Below are positions 9,428 through 18,095 of a DNA stretch of 64,000 nucleotides, piece after piece. How positions within the stretch are numbered: the first letter of the stretch is position 1; each line of letters starts with the position of its first letter. Under the pieces are notes generated by a model, which saw only the letters and a list, made by a program, of their open reading frames with translations, did not search any database and was not told where the DNA came from. The DNA is from Nostoc sp. KVJ20 (GTDB taxonomy: Bacteria > Cyanobacteriota > Cyanobacteriia > Cyanobacteriales > Nostocaceae), in assembly GCF_001712795.1 (NCBI RefSeq), contig NZ_KV757652.1, forward strand, positions 21,426 to 85,425, given 5' to 3'. The position numbers and the translations under genes are program-made.

Positions 9428-10084
9428 TTAGGAGTCTAGATAATTCTGCAAGTGAGCTTGCAGCCTCGTTCTAGCTCTGGCTATTCTTGACTTTACAGTT
9501 CCTAAGGAAACTCCAGTGATTTCGGCAATTTCTTCATAAGCCATGCCTTCGATTTCTCTCAGGACGATGGTAGTACGAAAAACTTCTGGTAAATCCGCGA
9601 TCGCTTCCCGCAGTTGCTCGTAAAATTCTCTAGTTGTCAGTTCTTCTTCAGGGCCGGGAGTATCACCAGCGATTTCCCAATCCATCTCGCCGTCCTCTAA
9701 GGAGCGGGGAGCATCGAGCGACAAAGGACTCATAACCCGCTTGCGTTTCCGTAACTCGTCGTAAAACAAGTTGGTGGCAATGCGGCTTAACCAGCCCCGA
9801 AATTTAGCAGGTTCTTGTAATCGGTTAATATTCCGATACACTCGAATCCAAACTTCTTGAGCCAAATCGGCTCTGTCAGCCCAATCTGGAGCCAGATGGT
9901 AGAGAACTCGATCAACTTGACTTTGATAGCGGCGTAATAATTCTGCAAACGCAACACGATCTGGTCGCAGTCCCGCTTGACAGCGCAAAATTAAATCGTG
10001 GTTAGGGAGTTTGTCAACTTGCACTGATGCTTCTGGATACTTTGCATCAACCGTTGACCAGGATACAGTAATCGACTGACTCAT
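9428..10084 (-). CDS. sigG: ECF (group 3) RNA polymerase sigma factor, SigG-like
   Basis: Sigma-70 family factor of 218 residues with region 2 (FAELLRRYQSQVDRVLYHL...DLAQEVWIRVYRNINRL...FRGWLSRIATNLFYDELRKR) and region 4 (AIADLPEVFRTTIVLREIEGMAYEEIAEITGVSLGTVKSRIARAR). It directs RNA polymerase to stress promoters, probably for envelope damage, given the membrane anti-sigma partner downstream. I start at the ATG at 10084. The reading frame extends to 10258, but an ECF promoter match at 10117-10144 lies inside that extension and would transcribe only the shorter form. The extension (MKRQPCEQYK...) also has no sigma-like features. Confidence 0.9.
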   Translation of the reverse strand: MSQSITVSWSTVDAKYPEASVQVDKLPNHDLILRCQAGLRPDRVAFAELLRRYQSQVDRVLYHLAPDWADRADLAQEVWIRVYRNINRLQEPAKFRGWLSRIATNLFYDELRKRKRVMSPLSLDAPRSLEDGEMDWEIAGDTPGPEEELTTREFYEQLREAIADLPEVFRTTIVLREIEGMAYEEIAEITGVSLGTVKSRIARARTRLQAHLQNYLDS

Positions 10085-10116
10085 AGATCGTACTGGCTCT
10101 AAATCATCCCTATCTA

Positions 10117-10144
10117 TTAGACCTGCTAATGAGACATAAGTTCC
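10117..10144 (-). promoter_or_regulatory. ECF-type promoter of the sigma gene (probable autoregulation)
   Basis: On the minus strand GGAACTT (10144-10138) is followed after exactly 16 bases by TCTAA (10121-10117). This matches the sigma-E class -35/-10 pattern known from enterobacterial RpoE. Transcription would start near 10110, about 25 nt before the ATG at 10084. Position directly upstream of an ECF sigma gene fits positive autoregulation. Confidence 0.7.
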
Positions 10145-10451
10145 ATGCCAAGGTGACGGATTTATTACTGGAACACTGAAGCATACAATTTTGGATACAT
10201 TTATAGCAATAAGGAAGGCCACTTTTTCCTTATACTGCTCACATGGTTGCCTTTTCACCCATCAACTAACAAAGGCACTATATATGCACATTTTAGTACT
10301 TTTCGCAACTGGGTATATACGCTTGATTAAAATAATTAAATCTGGTTATAAGGATTAAGATAAAAATTTTGTAATTCTAACTTCTTGATACCTTTAAAAT
10401 TCAGGTAATAATTTCTGGAAGTTAGGTTGCTGTGGTTGTTAAGATAGTGAT

Positions 10452-10604
10452 TTATTTTTTTGATTTTGTTACCAGAATAGTTGCTGATTGTTCTGGTTGT
10501 GGGCCGTAGGCAGCACTAGAGTTATCTTGCTCTGGTACGCGAACTTGAAAAAAGAAATTGAGGGAAAATGTAATTGTGACTGCTAGCAATAGTTTTTCAA
10601 ACAT
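10452..10604 (-). CDS. Candidate small membrane or secreted protein (50 aa)
   Basis: Fifty-codon ORF starting MFEKLLLAVTITFSLNFFFQ, a single hydrophobic helix, followed by a polar tail rich in Gln, Pro and Ser (VPEQDNSSAAYGPQPEQS). A GGTGG element lies about ten bases before the ATG. It sits upstream of and in line with the sigma gene, about 370 bp away. The signal-peptide-like start and biased tail look genuine, but I know no family and cannot exclude chance. The opposite-strand frame at 10558-10827 has no such features. Confidence 0.4.
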   Translation of the reverse strand: MFEKLLLAVTITFSLNFFFQVRVPEQDNSSAAYGPQPEQSATILVTKSKK

Positions 10605-10877
10605 GGTTTTTCTTCCACCTACACCATTGATGATTGATTGCTACATTTCAAGAGTTCCACCAAAAAGTCCAAGTATTGGCTTACAATCCCCAGAACTTTT
10701 GAGTAATCAGGTTTCTCACTTGAAGTTTTGCCGCTGGGACAATTCGCATAGTCTTAGTTTGCCCAGAGGTGTTGGCAGATTTATAGCAGAAATGATAAGT
10801 ATTGATAAATTTTTGATAATAGGATGATGAACACATTCAATTGCTCGGCTAAATATGTCAGGGATAAACAATAGGCG

Positions 10878-11933
10878 ATGGCAATGCTAAGAAATGAATC
10901 TGTAGGGCGGATGGTAATGTTGCTCTGTTTTGGCACAGCATTTCTATCTTTAGGTGTCCATTGGCGCATTACTACGGCGGGACAGCAGTTTGAGAAGACT
11001 GCATCTACTTCGATGCGGCGAGATTCTACCCTAAGCAATCCCAAGGGAAGCCGGCCAGAGGGAGTCTACAAGAATCTTTCTCAAGTGAGTTTAGGAGAAA
11101 TTGCTATGGGCGCATCTTCTATGCCACCTGGTGAAGTGACCCAAGGCTCAACTGCCCAGAAGAGGGAATTTACACCAAAGCCCTCTGCTCTTAAGCCTCA
11201 AACTAAGTCAAAAACAATTAAGAAGAATGTAGCGAAAGCAACGACTCGGAGGGCTTCTACACTCAGGTCTTCTGCTGGTAAGTCTCAAACTAAATCGAAA
11301 ATAATTAAGAAACCTGTAGCGAAAGCAACTAATCAAAAGGCATCTACATTTAAGCCTTCTACTATTAAGCCTCAAAATCAGCCCCAAACCATTAAGAAAA
11401 ATATCGCGAAAGCAACCGATCTACCAACTAAGACGCAGGTGGTAGCACAAACAGCAAGACAAAATCCAGTTGCGGATAGCTGGCCAAAAGCTCTATGGTC
11501 TAAGGCTTCAGCCCAACAAGTAGCATCTAATAGTCTGGCAGATGCGAAGAAGCAAGTGGTGGTTGATTTAAGCGATCGCCGCACCTACGTATATGCAGGA
11601 GATGAGGTGATAGCCAGCTACCCAATTGCTATAGGTAAGAAAGGTTGGGAAACGCCCACAGGTTCTTTCCAGATAATCCACATGCGACACTATCCAATTT
11701 GGCGTCACCCAATTACGGGCAAAGTCTTTGAAGCTGGTACGGATAGTCCTTTGGGAGACAGATGGATTGGTTTTTGGACAGATGGACGGAATGAAATTGG
11801 CTTTCATGGCACGCCGGAAATTGACCTGGTAGGAACGGCTGTATCCCACGGCTGCTTAAGGATGCGTAATTCTGATGTCCGATTGTTGTATGACCAAGTG
11901 AGTTTAGGTACAGCAGTGGTAGTACGAGATTAA
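10878..11933 (+). CDS. L,D-transpeptidase (YkuD domain) with Lys/Thr-rich repeats
   Basis: Envelope protein of 351 residues. It has an N-terminal signal or anchor (VMLLCFGTAFLSLGVHW, about 13-30), a long basic low-complexity region, and a C-terminal YkuD catalytic domain from about residue 228 (KKQVVVDLSDRRTYVYAGDEV). The catalytic motif HGTPEIDLVGTAVSHGCLRM contains the active Cys. YkuD enzymes form 3-3 cross-links in peptidoglycan or attach proteins to it. The middle region carries three copies of a roughly 30-residue unit (KxQTKSKTIKKNVAKAT-like), encoded by near-identical DNA from about 11160 to 11430. Such Lys-rich arms may bind the anionic wall. The neighbouring sigma/anti-sigma pair and M23 peptidase fit an envelope-stress neighbourhood. 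Confidence 0.92.
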   Translation: MAMLRNESVGRMVMLLCFGTAFLSLGVHWRITTAGQQFEKTASTSMRRDSTLSNPKGSRPEGVYKNLSQVSLGEIAMGASSMPPGEVTQGSTAQKREFTPKPSALKPQTKSKTIKKNVAKATTRRASTLRSSAGKSQTKSKIIKKPVAKATNQKASTFKPSTIKPQNQPQTIKKNIAKATDLPTKTQVVAQTARQNPVADSWPKALWSKASAQQVASNSLADAKKQVVVDLSDRRTYVYAGDEVIASYPIAIGKKGWETPTGSFQIIHMRHYPIWRHPITGKVFEAGTDSPLGDRWIGFWTDGRNEIGFHGTPEIDLVGTAVSHGCLRMRNSDVRLLYDQVSLGTAVVVRD

Positions 11934-11952
11934 TTTATTTGTTCAAAAAAGA

Positions 11953-11998
11953 GGAGGCGGAGCCTCCCTGAATGGTTTCCCAGCCTGGAGGCTGGGAA
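11953..11998. terminator. Two hairpins after the L,D-transpeptidase gene
   Basis: GGAGGC/GCCTCC at 11953-11967 and the perfect 10-bp hairpin TTCCCAGCCT/AGGCTGGGAA at 11977-11998. There is no clear T-run, so they may be interspersed palindromes or 3'-end stabilisers rather than true terminators. Confidence 0.4.
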
Positions 11999-12034
11999 CT
12001 AGGCAACGCAAAACTTTGTACTTATCTTAGTGGC

Positions 12035-12068
12035 AATGACCAATGACCAATGACTAATGACTAATGAC
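12035..12068. repeat. Short tandem repeat (AATGACC/AATGACT)n
   Basis: Five copies of a heptamer alternating AATGACC and AATGACT, directly beyond the stop of the ComFB gene. The same heptamer family occurs at about 2745, 14890 and 27850. Confidence 0.8.
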
Positions 12069-12076
12069 TCTTAAAA

Positions 12077-12616
12077 TTATAATTTTTGCTCAAAATTAGG
12101 TGCGTATGTTTGGAGTAAAGCACTAACTTGGCGTACAACCTCATTGCCAGTGTTTTTGCCCAAGGCTTGCCGTTCTGGGAAGAAATTGGGTCGATCTAGG
12201 TAACGGTTGATCGCCTCACTTACTTGCTGAGAAATGAAGTCTTGCAGTTGTGCCTGAGCCGTTTGGCGCTGGAAGTTAGCACCCTCTTCTGTAGTAGCAT
12301 ACAGAGGTGGTAGGCGATTGAGAGCGTAAGCGGCAATATCCCCGACATCCAGAGAACTTTCGCTGGTAGCTTCAATTTCTGCGACTCGTGCGATCGCTTC
12401 CGTCAGTACCAATTCTTCCATAACGTTAATGAATTGTTTGCGAGGTACCGCCACTACCTCACCAGTCAATAGCGCACCCATCAGCCGATCCAGCGCCATA
12501 TACTCTTCAATTGAGAGTTCCGAGGCGTTGTCACAGATTCTACCGACTTCTGCTTCCATTGCTGGCGTCAAATAACCATCCTGGAGAGCTTGTTCTACAA
12601 TTTTTTCGATACTCAT
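12077..12616 (-). CDS. ComFB-domain protein (late competence development family)
   Basis: Protein of 179 residues with an N-terminal helical region (MSIEKIVEQALQDGYLTPAMEAEV...LDRLMGALLTGEVVAVPRKQ) and a ComFB domain from about residue 65 (INVMEELVLTEAIARVAEI...DVGDIAAYALNRLPPLYATTEEG). ComFB proteins have been reported as receptors for cyclic dinucleotides, and a cyanobacterial one in Anabaena (CdgR) has been linked to cell-size control; I place this protein in that group from sequence pattern only. I start at the ATG at 12616. Another ATG five codons upstream (12631) is possible, and neither has a clear ribosome site. Confidence 0.82.
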   Translation of the reverse strand: MSIEKIVEQALQDGYLTPAMEAEVGRICDNASELSIEEYMALDRLMGALLTGEVVAVPRKQFINVMEELVLTEAIARVAEIEATSESSLDVGDIAAYALNRLPPLYATTEEGANFQRQTAQAQLQDFISQQVSEAINRYLDRPNFFPERQALGKNTGNEVVRQVSALLQTYAPNFEQKL

Positions 12617-12737
12617 AACGCTTATCATCATTTATGTTAGCCAAGCAAGGTAGGGACGGTATCAATCCAATTTGTTTTGCCTAATTCTCAGCAAAAAATA
12701 CACAAATTATTCACAGACGTGATCAACTCCGCCTCTA

Positions 12738-13673
12738 CTAGTTAAAGACCTTAGTTCGCCAAGGTGTTGGATCAACAGATTGTCCGTTGACATACAAACC
12801 CCAGTGTAAATGTGGCCCCGTAGAAGCACCTGTTGAACCTACTGCGCCAATTAATTGACCAGCTTTGACAAAATCACCTTCTTTAACGTTAATACGACTA
12901 AGGTGCATGAAAATACTGGTTATTCCTTGACCGTGGTCAATGCCAACTACGTTACCATGAACCCGAAACCCTTGGGATACCCTACCTACCAAAGCAACTC
13001 GCCCAGCGGCTGGGGCAATTACGGATGAACCGGCAGCACCAGCGTAGTCAAGACCACGATGATAGTAGTCATTTGCAAATGTACCATTATAGTAGCGACG
13101 TACACCATAGGTTGTACTCATTCGCCCTGCATTTGGCCTTAAGAATACTCCATTCCAATACTTTTCTGGTGTTTGTAGTGCCTTAAAAGCTGCCACACGC
13201 TGAAGTTCATGCTCTGTAGCCTTCACTCCAGCTTTGCCAGGTGGCAAAGTAATGCGTTGTACGGGGAACTTGCGATTAAGCACATTCACTGCCAAGTTTT
13301 GCACTTGACCGTCCCCTGCAACCCGAAGTGTTCTAGTTCCAGCTTTTTCTAGTGGAGTTGTGGGAATAAAAGCCCGATACTGATTAGGTGCAATTTCAAA
13401 AGCTGGGTATGTATTATTACCACTAGCTACTGTTGGATTTGTACCATTTTCTGGATTATCTAGATTGATCTCCACCGAGAGTGTATCCCCTAATTTAGGA
13501 TTAGTTGGAGTCACTTTTACTTCTAAAGCATCTACAGGCAATGCCAAAGCGATTGGGAGAACAGCAAATATTCCCTTTAACACATTTATTGGATGACGAT
13601 TGGCTGTCAAAGTTTTGACATCAAAGCCAAGCAACTTTTTGTTTGAACTACTAGCGCTATTCTCAATAATCAT
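12738..13673 (-). CDS. M23 family (LytM-type) metallopeptidase
   Basis: Periplasmic peptidoglycan hydrolase of 311 residues. An N-terminal segment with a hydrophobic stretch (IFAVLPIALALPVDA, about 35-50) acts as signal or anchor. A beta-rich domain of about 100 residues follows (VTPTNPKLGDTLSVEI), then the M23 domain. Zinc ligands are visible in YYHRGLDYAG and the closing HLHWG. The family cleaves peptide cross-links; all ligands are present, so it should be active, unlike the scaffold EnvC/NlpD proteins. The N-terminal 30 residues before the hydrophobic stretch are unusually long and polar, so a later start is possible. Confidence 0.9.
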   Translation of the reverse strand: MIIENSASSSNKKLLGFDVKTLTANRHPINVLKGIFAVLPIALALPVDALEVKVTPTNPKLGDTLSVEINLDNPENGTNPTVASGNNTYPAFEIAPNQYRAFIPTTPLEKAGTRTLRVAGDGQVQNLAVNVLNRKFPVQRITLPPGKAGVKATEHELQRVAAFKALQTPEKYWNGVFLRPNAGRMSTTYGVRRYYNGTFANDYYHRGLDYAGAAGSSVIAPAAGRVALVGRVSQGFRVHGNVVGIDHGQGITSIFMHLSRINVKEGDFVKAGQLIGAVGSTGASTGPHLHWGLYVNGQSVDPTPWRTKVFN

Positions 13674-14149
13674 AGAACTACAAAAAACCCCTTGCTTGTG
13701 TTGGAAAATAGACTAGCTTATTATTGCCAGTGTTTCCTATTTGAAGCCGATGTTGTTGTAAACCATAAATGTTAGGAGTTAGGAAATTCTCTAAGTACTT
13801 ATGGATTGCAAGGGCGAATGATTTTATCTGTAATTATTAGTGAATTGGTATTAACTCTAATAATTAATGTGTATGACATTGATAATGAGCATAAAATTTA
13901 ACTATGGTTGATGGCAAAAACGCTCTTGTGACTTGCTATATGTTTCACTTGTTAGGCAATAAAGGAAACTCGTTGTGATCATACTCATTACATAATATAC
14001 TTGAAGGAAATCTTGGAATCAACTGGACACTTTTTCAACTGGACACTAATATCACACTGTTAGATTGAAATCGGTATGGGGAAATTACTTAAACTAGGTA
14101 AGTAAGTCCGCGAGTATAAACTTTGCATGATGGAATACGCTGATCAATT
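13674..14149. other. AT-rich intergenic region
   Basis: Separates the M23 gene from the first dev operon. No ORF or known RNA seen. A 13-bp direct repeat TCAACTGGACACT occurs twice at about 14018-14049. The M23 promoter should lie at the left end. Confidence 0.4.
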
Positions 14150-14848
14150 TTAGGCTGATAGTATTACTTTTGACTTGAGTTTACCATCTTCCAGGTCAAC
14201 GATGCGATCGGCAATATCTAGGATGCGGTTGTCATGAGTAACCATCAAGATGGTGCAGCCTTGCTCTTTTGCCAGTTTTTGCATGAGATTGACTACATCT
14301 CGTCCTGATTGACTGTCAAGGGCGGCGGTGGGTTCATCCGCGAGGATTATTTGAGGATGACTGACTAGGGCACGAGCGATCGCTACTCTTTGTTTTTGTC
14401 CCCCAGACAGTTTATCAGGATAGTAATGCAAATGATTTCCTAATCCTACCTGTTCTAACATCTGGGCTGACCTAGCTCGCATCTTTTTTAACCCAAGATG
14501 TTTGTGCAATTCCAAAGCCATTTTGACGTTTTGGAGTGCCGTTAAACTACCATGCAAGTTATGTGCTTGGAAAATATAACCATTACGGCGTCGCGCTTGC
14601 ACTAGTTGTTCAGCACTCGCACCATAAAGTTCTCGTCCTAACACCTGCAAACTACCAGATTGGGCAGAACGCAACCCACCCACTAAGGTCAGCAAAGTAG
14701 TCTTGCCAGAACCAGAAGGACCAGTCATGATAATAATTTCACCAGCATTAATCTCTAAGTTGATGTTAAATAGAATTTGCTTGCGGAGTGAACCATGACC
14801 AAAATAGTGGTCGAGATTTTTAATAGAGATGACGGGTTGACTAGTCAT
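14150..14848 (-). CDS. devA: DevA-type ABC transporter ATP-binding protein (operon 1)
   Basis: ATPase of 232 residues. Walker A is GPSGSGKTTLL (about residue 42), the Q-loop precedes AHNLHGSL, the signature is LSGGQKQRVAIARAL, Walker B is IILADEPTAALDS, and the switch His lies in VTHD. It is closest to the LolD/MacB class. DevA pairs with the FtsX-like permease DevC and the adaptor DevB to drive export through a TolC-type outer-membrane channel. The best-known Anabaena DevBCA exports heterocyst glycolipids; paralogous sets may move other lipids. It is the third gene of devB-devC-devA, 75 bp after devC. Confidence 0.92.
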   Translation of the reverse strand: MTSQPVISIKNLDHYFGHGSLRKQILFNINLEINAGEIIIMTGPSGSGKTTLLTLVGGLRSAQSGSLQVLGRELYGASAEQLVQARRRNGYIFQAHNLHGSLTALQNVKMALELHKHLGLKKMRARSAQMLEQVGLGNHLHYYPDKLSGGQKQRVAIARALVSHPQIILADEPTAALDSQSGRDVVNLMQKLAKEQGCTILMVTHDNRILDIADRIVDLEDGKLKSKVILSA

Positions 14849-14923
14849 AAATAGCTTGATTACTCGTGATGACCGTCATTTGTCCTTTTCAAATGACCAG
14901 TGACCAATGACAAATGACAATTT

Positions 14924-16096
14924 TTAGAACATATCAGCAGGATCGGCGGCTTGGAGTTTGCGGGTGGCGATCGCACCAGAAATTGTACACATAATGATAG
15001 TCAACACTAATACCTGCAATGCCCGAATTCCAGTCATGTACATGGGTAAATTTGTGGCACTGCGAGTCAGTTGGTAAAGTGCTAAAGATACTCCCAATCC
15101 AGGGAAGAAGCCGAGTGCTGCCAAGATCAACGATTCTTCAAGCACCACACCTAGGAGGTAGTAATTGCGATATCCCATAGCTTTGAAGGTGGCGTATTCT
15201 CGGACATGGGCATTAACGTCGGTGGAAAGGACTTGATAGACGATGATCACGCCCACGACAAAGCCCATCGATACACCCAGGCTGAAAATAAACCCAATGG
15301 GTGAATTTGTTCTCCAGAAGTTATTTTCAAATTCAATAAATTCGGCGTGGGTTAAGACTCTGACATCATCTCTCAGGTAGGCTTTGAGCATTGCTGCTAC
15401 TTTTTTCGGTTCATGGCCTGGTTTAAGAACAATCAAACCTAGACTGACACTGCTGGACTGTCGCCCAGAAAATAGCCGCAAAAAATTCTGATCACTGGTA
15501 ATCAGGTTGCCATCAGAACCAAAGGAAGCCCCGACTTGGAATAAGCCACTAATGGTAATTGTGCGCCGTTCTATTTCTGTAGTCAGGGTTTTACCTTGGT
15601 CAATTTGAGCGATCGCTTTTTGATAATCTCCTCTTGCACCACGATCAAACAAAACGGTATCTGGCATTTTGATCGTTTGCAATTGCTGGTTAACATCTGT
15701 TAAGTCAAAAGCTGGCTTGTCTGGGTTAAAGCCGATAACTAACACCCCTGTCTCACGATGTGTTTGGGGATTTTTCCAGATTGCATTATTGAAATACATT
15801 GGTTCGGCTGACTTCACCCCTGGTATATCCATTGCTTGGTAAAGTCGCCGACGAGAAAATGTAGACAAGCTTGGCAAGTTACGGGCTTGGGGACTTGTTA
15901 AAACAATGTCTGCTTGCAAACTGCGATGTAATCTGGTGTTACTGTCATACAATGCAGTTTGAAAGCCTAACTGCATGAACATCAGAAGATCCGCAAAGGC
16001 AATACCTGACAATGCCACGAAGAGACGGCTTTTTTCATGATTCAGTTGCAGCCATCCTAGAGGAGTTCGCCGTAGCAGTTGTTTGAGCAATCTCAT
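14924..16096 (-). CDS. devC: DevC-type ABC transporter permease (operon 1)
   Basis: Membrane protein of 390 residues with MacB/FtsX topology: one N-terminal transmembrane helix (LFVALSGIAFADLLMFMQLGF), a large periplasmic domain (about 45-260), then three C-terminal helices (FIFSLGVSMGFVVGVIIVYQVL, LEESLILAALGFFPGLGV, LQVLVLTIIMCTISGAIATRKL). It ends in AADPADMF, a conserved DevC terminus. It transmits ATP hydrolysis by DevA to the periplasmic adaptor. It shares most of its length with the permease at 19194-20369. The gene is separated from devB by 147 bp of G-rich tandem repeat. Confidence 0.92.
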   Translation of the reverse strand: MRLLKQLLRRTPLGWLQLNHEKSRLFVALSGIAFADLLMFMQLGFQTALYDSNTRLHRSLQADIVLTSPQARNLPSLSTFSRRRLYQAMDIPGVKSAEPMYFNNAIWKNPQTHRETGVLVIGFNPDKPAFDLTDVNQQLQTIKMPDTVLFDRGARGDYQKAIAQIDQGKTLTTEIERRTITISGLFQVGASFGSDGNLITSDQNFLRLFSGRQSSSVSLGLIVLKPGHEPKKVAAMLKAYLRDDVRVLTHAEFIEFENNFWRTNSPIGFIFSLGVSMGFVVGVIIVYQVLSTDVNAHVREYATFKAMGYRNYYLLGVVLEESLILAALGFFPGLGVSLALYQLTRSATNLPMYMTGIRALQVLVLTIIMCTISGAIATRKLQAADPADMF

Positions 16097-16100
16097 AATT

Positions 16101-16240
16101 AGGGACTGGGGATTGGGGATTAGGGACTTGGGATTAGGGACGGGGGATTAGGGACTGGGGATTGGGGGGACTTCAGAACTCCACTCATCTACTTCAGAAT
16201 CTCCCAGTCCCCAGTACCCACTACCCAGTCCCCAATCCCC
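16101..16240. repeat. Repeat-filled gap between devC and devB of operon 1
   Basis: G-rich heptamer-like units (GGGACTGGGGATT and variants) on the left and their complements (CCCAGTCCCCAATCCCC) on the right, able to fold into a hairpin in the operon transcript. In operon 2 the same gene junction overlaps by 4 bp, so this is inserted or expanded DNA. Confidence 0.75.
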
Positions 16241-16243
16241 TTT

Positions 16244-17443
16244 TCACAATTCAATTACTGCCTTAACTTGCATATTGGTTAAGGTGGCAGCTTTTCGGCT
16301 GGAAGCTTCATCTAGTCGGATATGAACTTCTACTACTCTGTTGTCGATATTGCTGACGGGATCTGTGTTGATGACATTCTGTCGTCGCACTTGCAAGCCT
16401 TTGCGATCTACGATTCCCTGTAATTCAATCGGGAGGTAATCACCAAATACTCGCACTTGCTGCCCTGAATGCACTTTGCTGATATCGCTTTCGTAGACTT
16501 CGGCTATGACATACATCTGGCTGGTTTGGCCGATATCTGCAATGCCATCATTTGATACTAATTCTCCAGGATGGGTATGGATCTCAAATACCTGGCCATT
16601 TTGGGGCGATCGCACTACAGCCTGTTCAAGATTGACTTTTGCCAGATTCATAGCTGCTATGGCACGATTGACTTCTGCTTTGGCTGCTTCTACATCCACT
16701 CCGCGTACTTCAGCGATTTCATCAAGTGTTGCTGTGGCTTGTTTAACTTGTTGCTGACTAGTTGATTGGGTACGATTTAATAGTGCCTGGGCTTCTTGTA
16801 GGCTTTTTTGGGCGGTTTCCAAGTTTAAACGCTTGCTATCCCGTTGAGAAGCGGAAATTGCGCCTTGTTGATATAGTCGCTGATAGCGCTCGTCTTCGGC
16901 TTGGGCGTTACGCACTTCGGCTTGGAATCGCTCAATTGTCGCGGCTTGGGCATTAAGATCACCTTGGCGTTCGGCTTCTAAACGAGCGATCGCAGCTTTT
17001 TGGGCAGCAATTTCACCACGTTTAGCACCTGCTTGGGTGCGGTTTAGGTTTGCCTGGGCTACTTTTACCTGTTCCTGCGCTTCTTTTAATGATGCTTGGA
17101 GGCGATCGCGGCTGTTCAAAATTGCGATCGCTTGTCCTGCTTTTACCCTATCCCCTTCTTTCACCAACAACTTTTCTACTCGACTTCCCTCCGCAGACAC
17201 CGCAGCAGAGAGTTTAATTACCTTTCCCTGTGGTTCGAGTCGCCCTAAAGCTGTTACTGTTTTTAACTGTGGTAATTGTGTTGCTGGTACTTGTGCCTCT
17301 GGATTTGCATAATTTTGCCAGCGTTTTACTATATAAAAACTTATTCCGCCAACCAATAAAGATGCAATTATGCTTATAACAATAGATGGACGCAGAATAG
17401 ACTTAGGGAACGTTCTGTACCCTAGCTTTGAGTTTCGCACCAT
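16244..17443 (-). CDS. devB: DevB-type membrane fusion protein (operon 1)
   Basis: HlyD-family periplasmic adaptor of 399 residues. It has an N-terminal transmembrane helix (SIVISIIASLLVGGISFYIV, about 20-40), a lipoyl half-motif (GRLEPQGKVIKLSA...VEKLLVKEGDRVKAGQAIAIL), a long coiled-coil hairpin (about 110-255, rich in Ala/Gln/Glu), the second lipoyl half (VRSPQNGQVFEIHTHPGELVSNDGI) and a beta-barrel tail. It bridges DevAC to an outer-membrane TolC-like channel. It is the first gene of the operon; about 970 bp of non-coding DNA upstream must hold the promoter. Its coiled coil is clearly shorter than that of the second copy. Confidence 0.92.
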   Translation of the reverse strand: MVRNSKLGYRTFPKSILRPSIVISIIASLLVGGISFYIVKRWQNYANPEAQVPATQLPQLKTVTALGRLEPQGKVIKLSAAVSAEGSRVEKLLVKEGDRVKAGQAIAILNSRDRLQASLKEAQEQVKVAQANLNRTQAGAKRGEIAAQKAAIARLEAERQGDLNAQAATIERFQAEVRNAQAEDERYQRLYQQGAISASQRDSKRLNLETAQKSLQEAQALLNRTQSTSQQQVKQATATLDEIAEVRGVDVEAAKAEVNRAIAAMNLAKVNLEQAVVRSPQNGQVFEIHTHPGELVSNDGIADIGQTSQMYVIAEVYESDISKVHSGQQVRVFGDYLPIELQGIVDRKGLQVRRQNVINTDPVSNIDNRVVEVHIRLDEASSRKAATLTNMQVKAVIEL

Positions 17444-17540
17444 AGATTACCTCTTAACTAGTGGCGCAGAAAAAAGAACAAATTAGGCTTTTATCGAAGA
17501 AGGCAGGAGGCAGAGGGCAGGAGGCAGGAGGAAAACTGCC

Positions 17541-17721
17541 CGACGCTCGCGGACTCGCTACCGCTACGCTATCTGTAACAGCCCGCGACCCTCTGGAGCA
17601 AGGGTTTAAGACAAGAACTCCAAAAATTCTAGTTTTGTGGCTCTTTTTCAGGAGGGGTTTGAATCCTATAAGTGAAAAAACCTCCTGCCGACGCTCGCGG
17701 ACTCGCTACCGCTGCGCTATC
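17541..17721. repeat. Duplicated 33-bp interspersed repeat
   Basis: Two copies of a sequence beginning CGACGCTCGCGGACTCGC and ending CGCTATC, at 17541-17573 and 17689-17721, differing at one base. Each adjoins a GGCAGGAGG or CCTGCCTCC tract, which places the pair inside a larger inverted arrangement. Confidence 0.75.
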
Positions 17722-18095
17722 CTGCCTCCTACCTCCTTCAACCGTAATTGTTTGCTAATTACTACTTTTTTAGTCAGTTATTGTTGATTTATCACTTAAC
17801 AGTCCATAACAAAATTGTAAATTGTTGACATTTTAGTTAGATCAGGTATTTATCTGGATAGGAAAATCTACTGATTGATAAATTTGTTTTACTGTGAAAC
17901 TACCTTTGGTTTATGAAAGTATTCAGGTATAGTAAACGGTTTCAAAATTACGAGTTGTAACAGCGCCAACAATCAGAATCAAATTAAGCCAATAAAATAA
18001 GTATTTTTTGTCAAAATTATGAATCATGCCAACTTTTGATGATTAATTGTATATAAACACCAAAATGCAGGTATAATAATTAATCTACAAAACAT

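Noticed and set aside
10558..10827. 89-codon plus-strand ORF
   Set aside because: No ribosome site or family pattern; it overlaps the more convincing 50-codon minus-strand frame.
17635..17665. GGTTTGAATCC resembling a tRNA T-arm
   Set aside because: No acceptor, D or anticodon arms can be placed around it.
17461..17787. 108-codon plus-strand ORF upstream of devB
   Set aside because: Composed almost entirely of GGCAGGA heptamers and the duplicated 33-bp repeat; no domain-like sequence.
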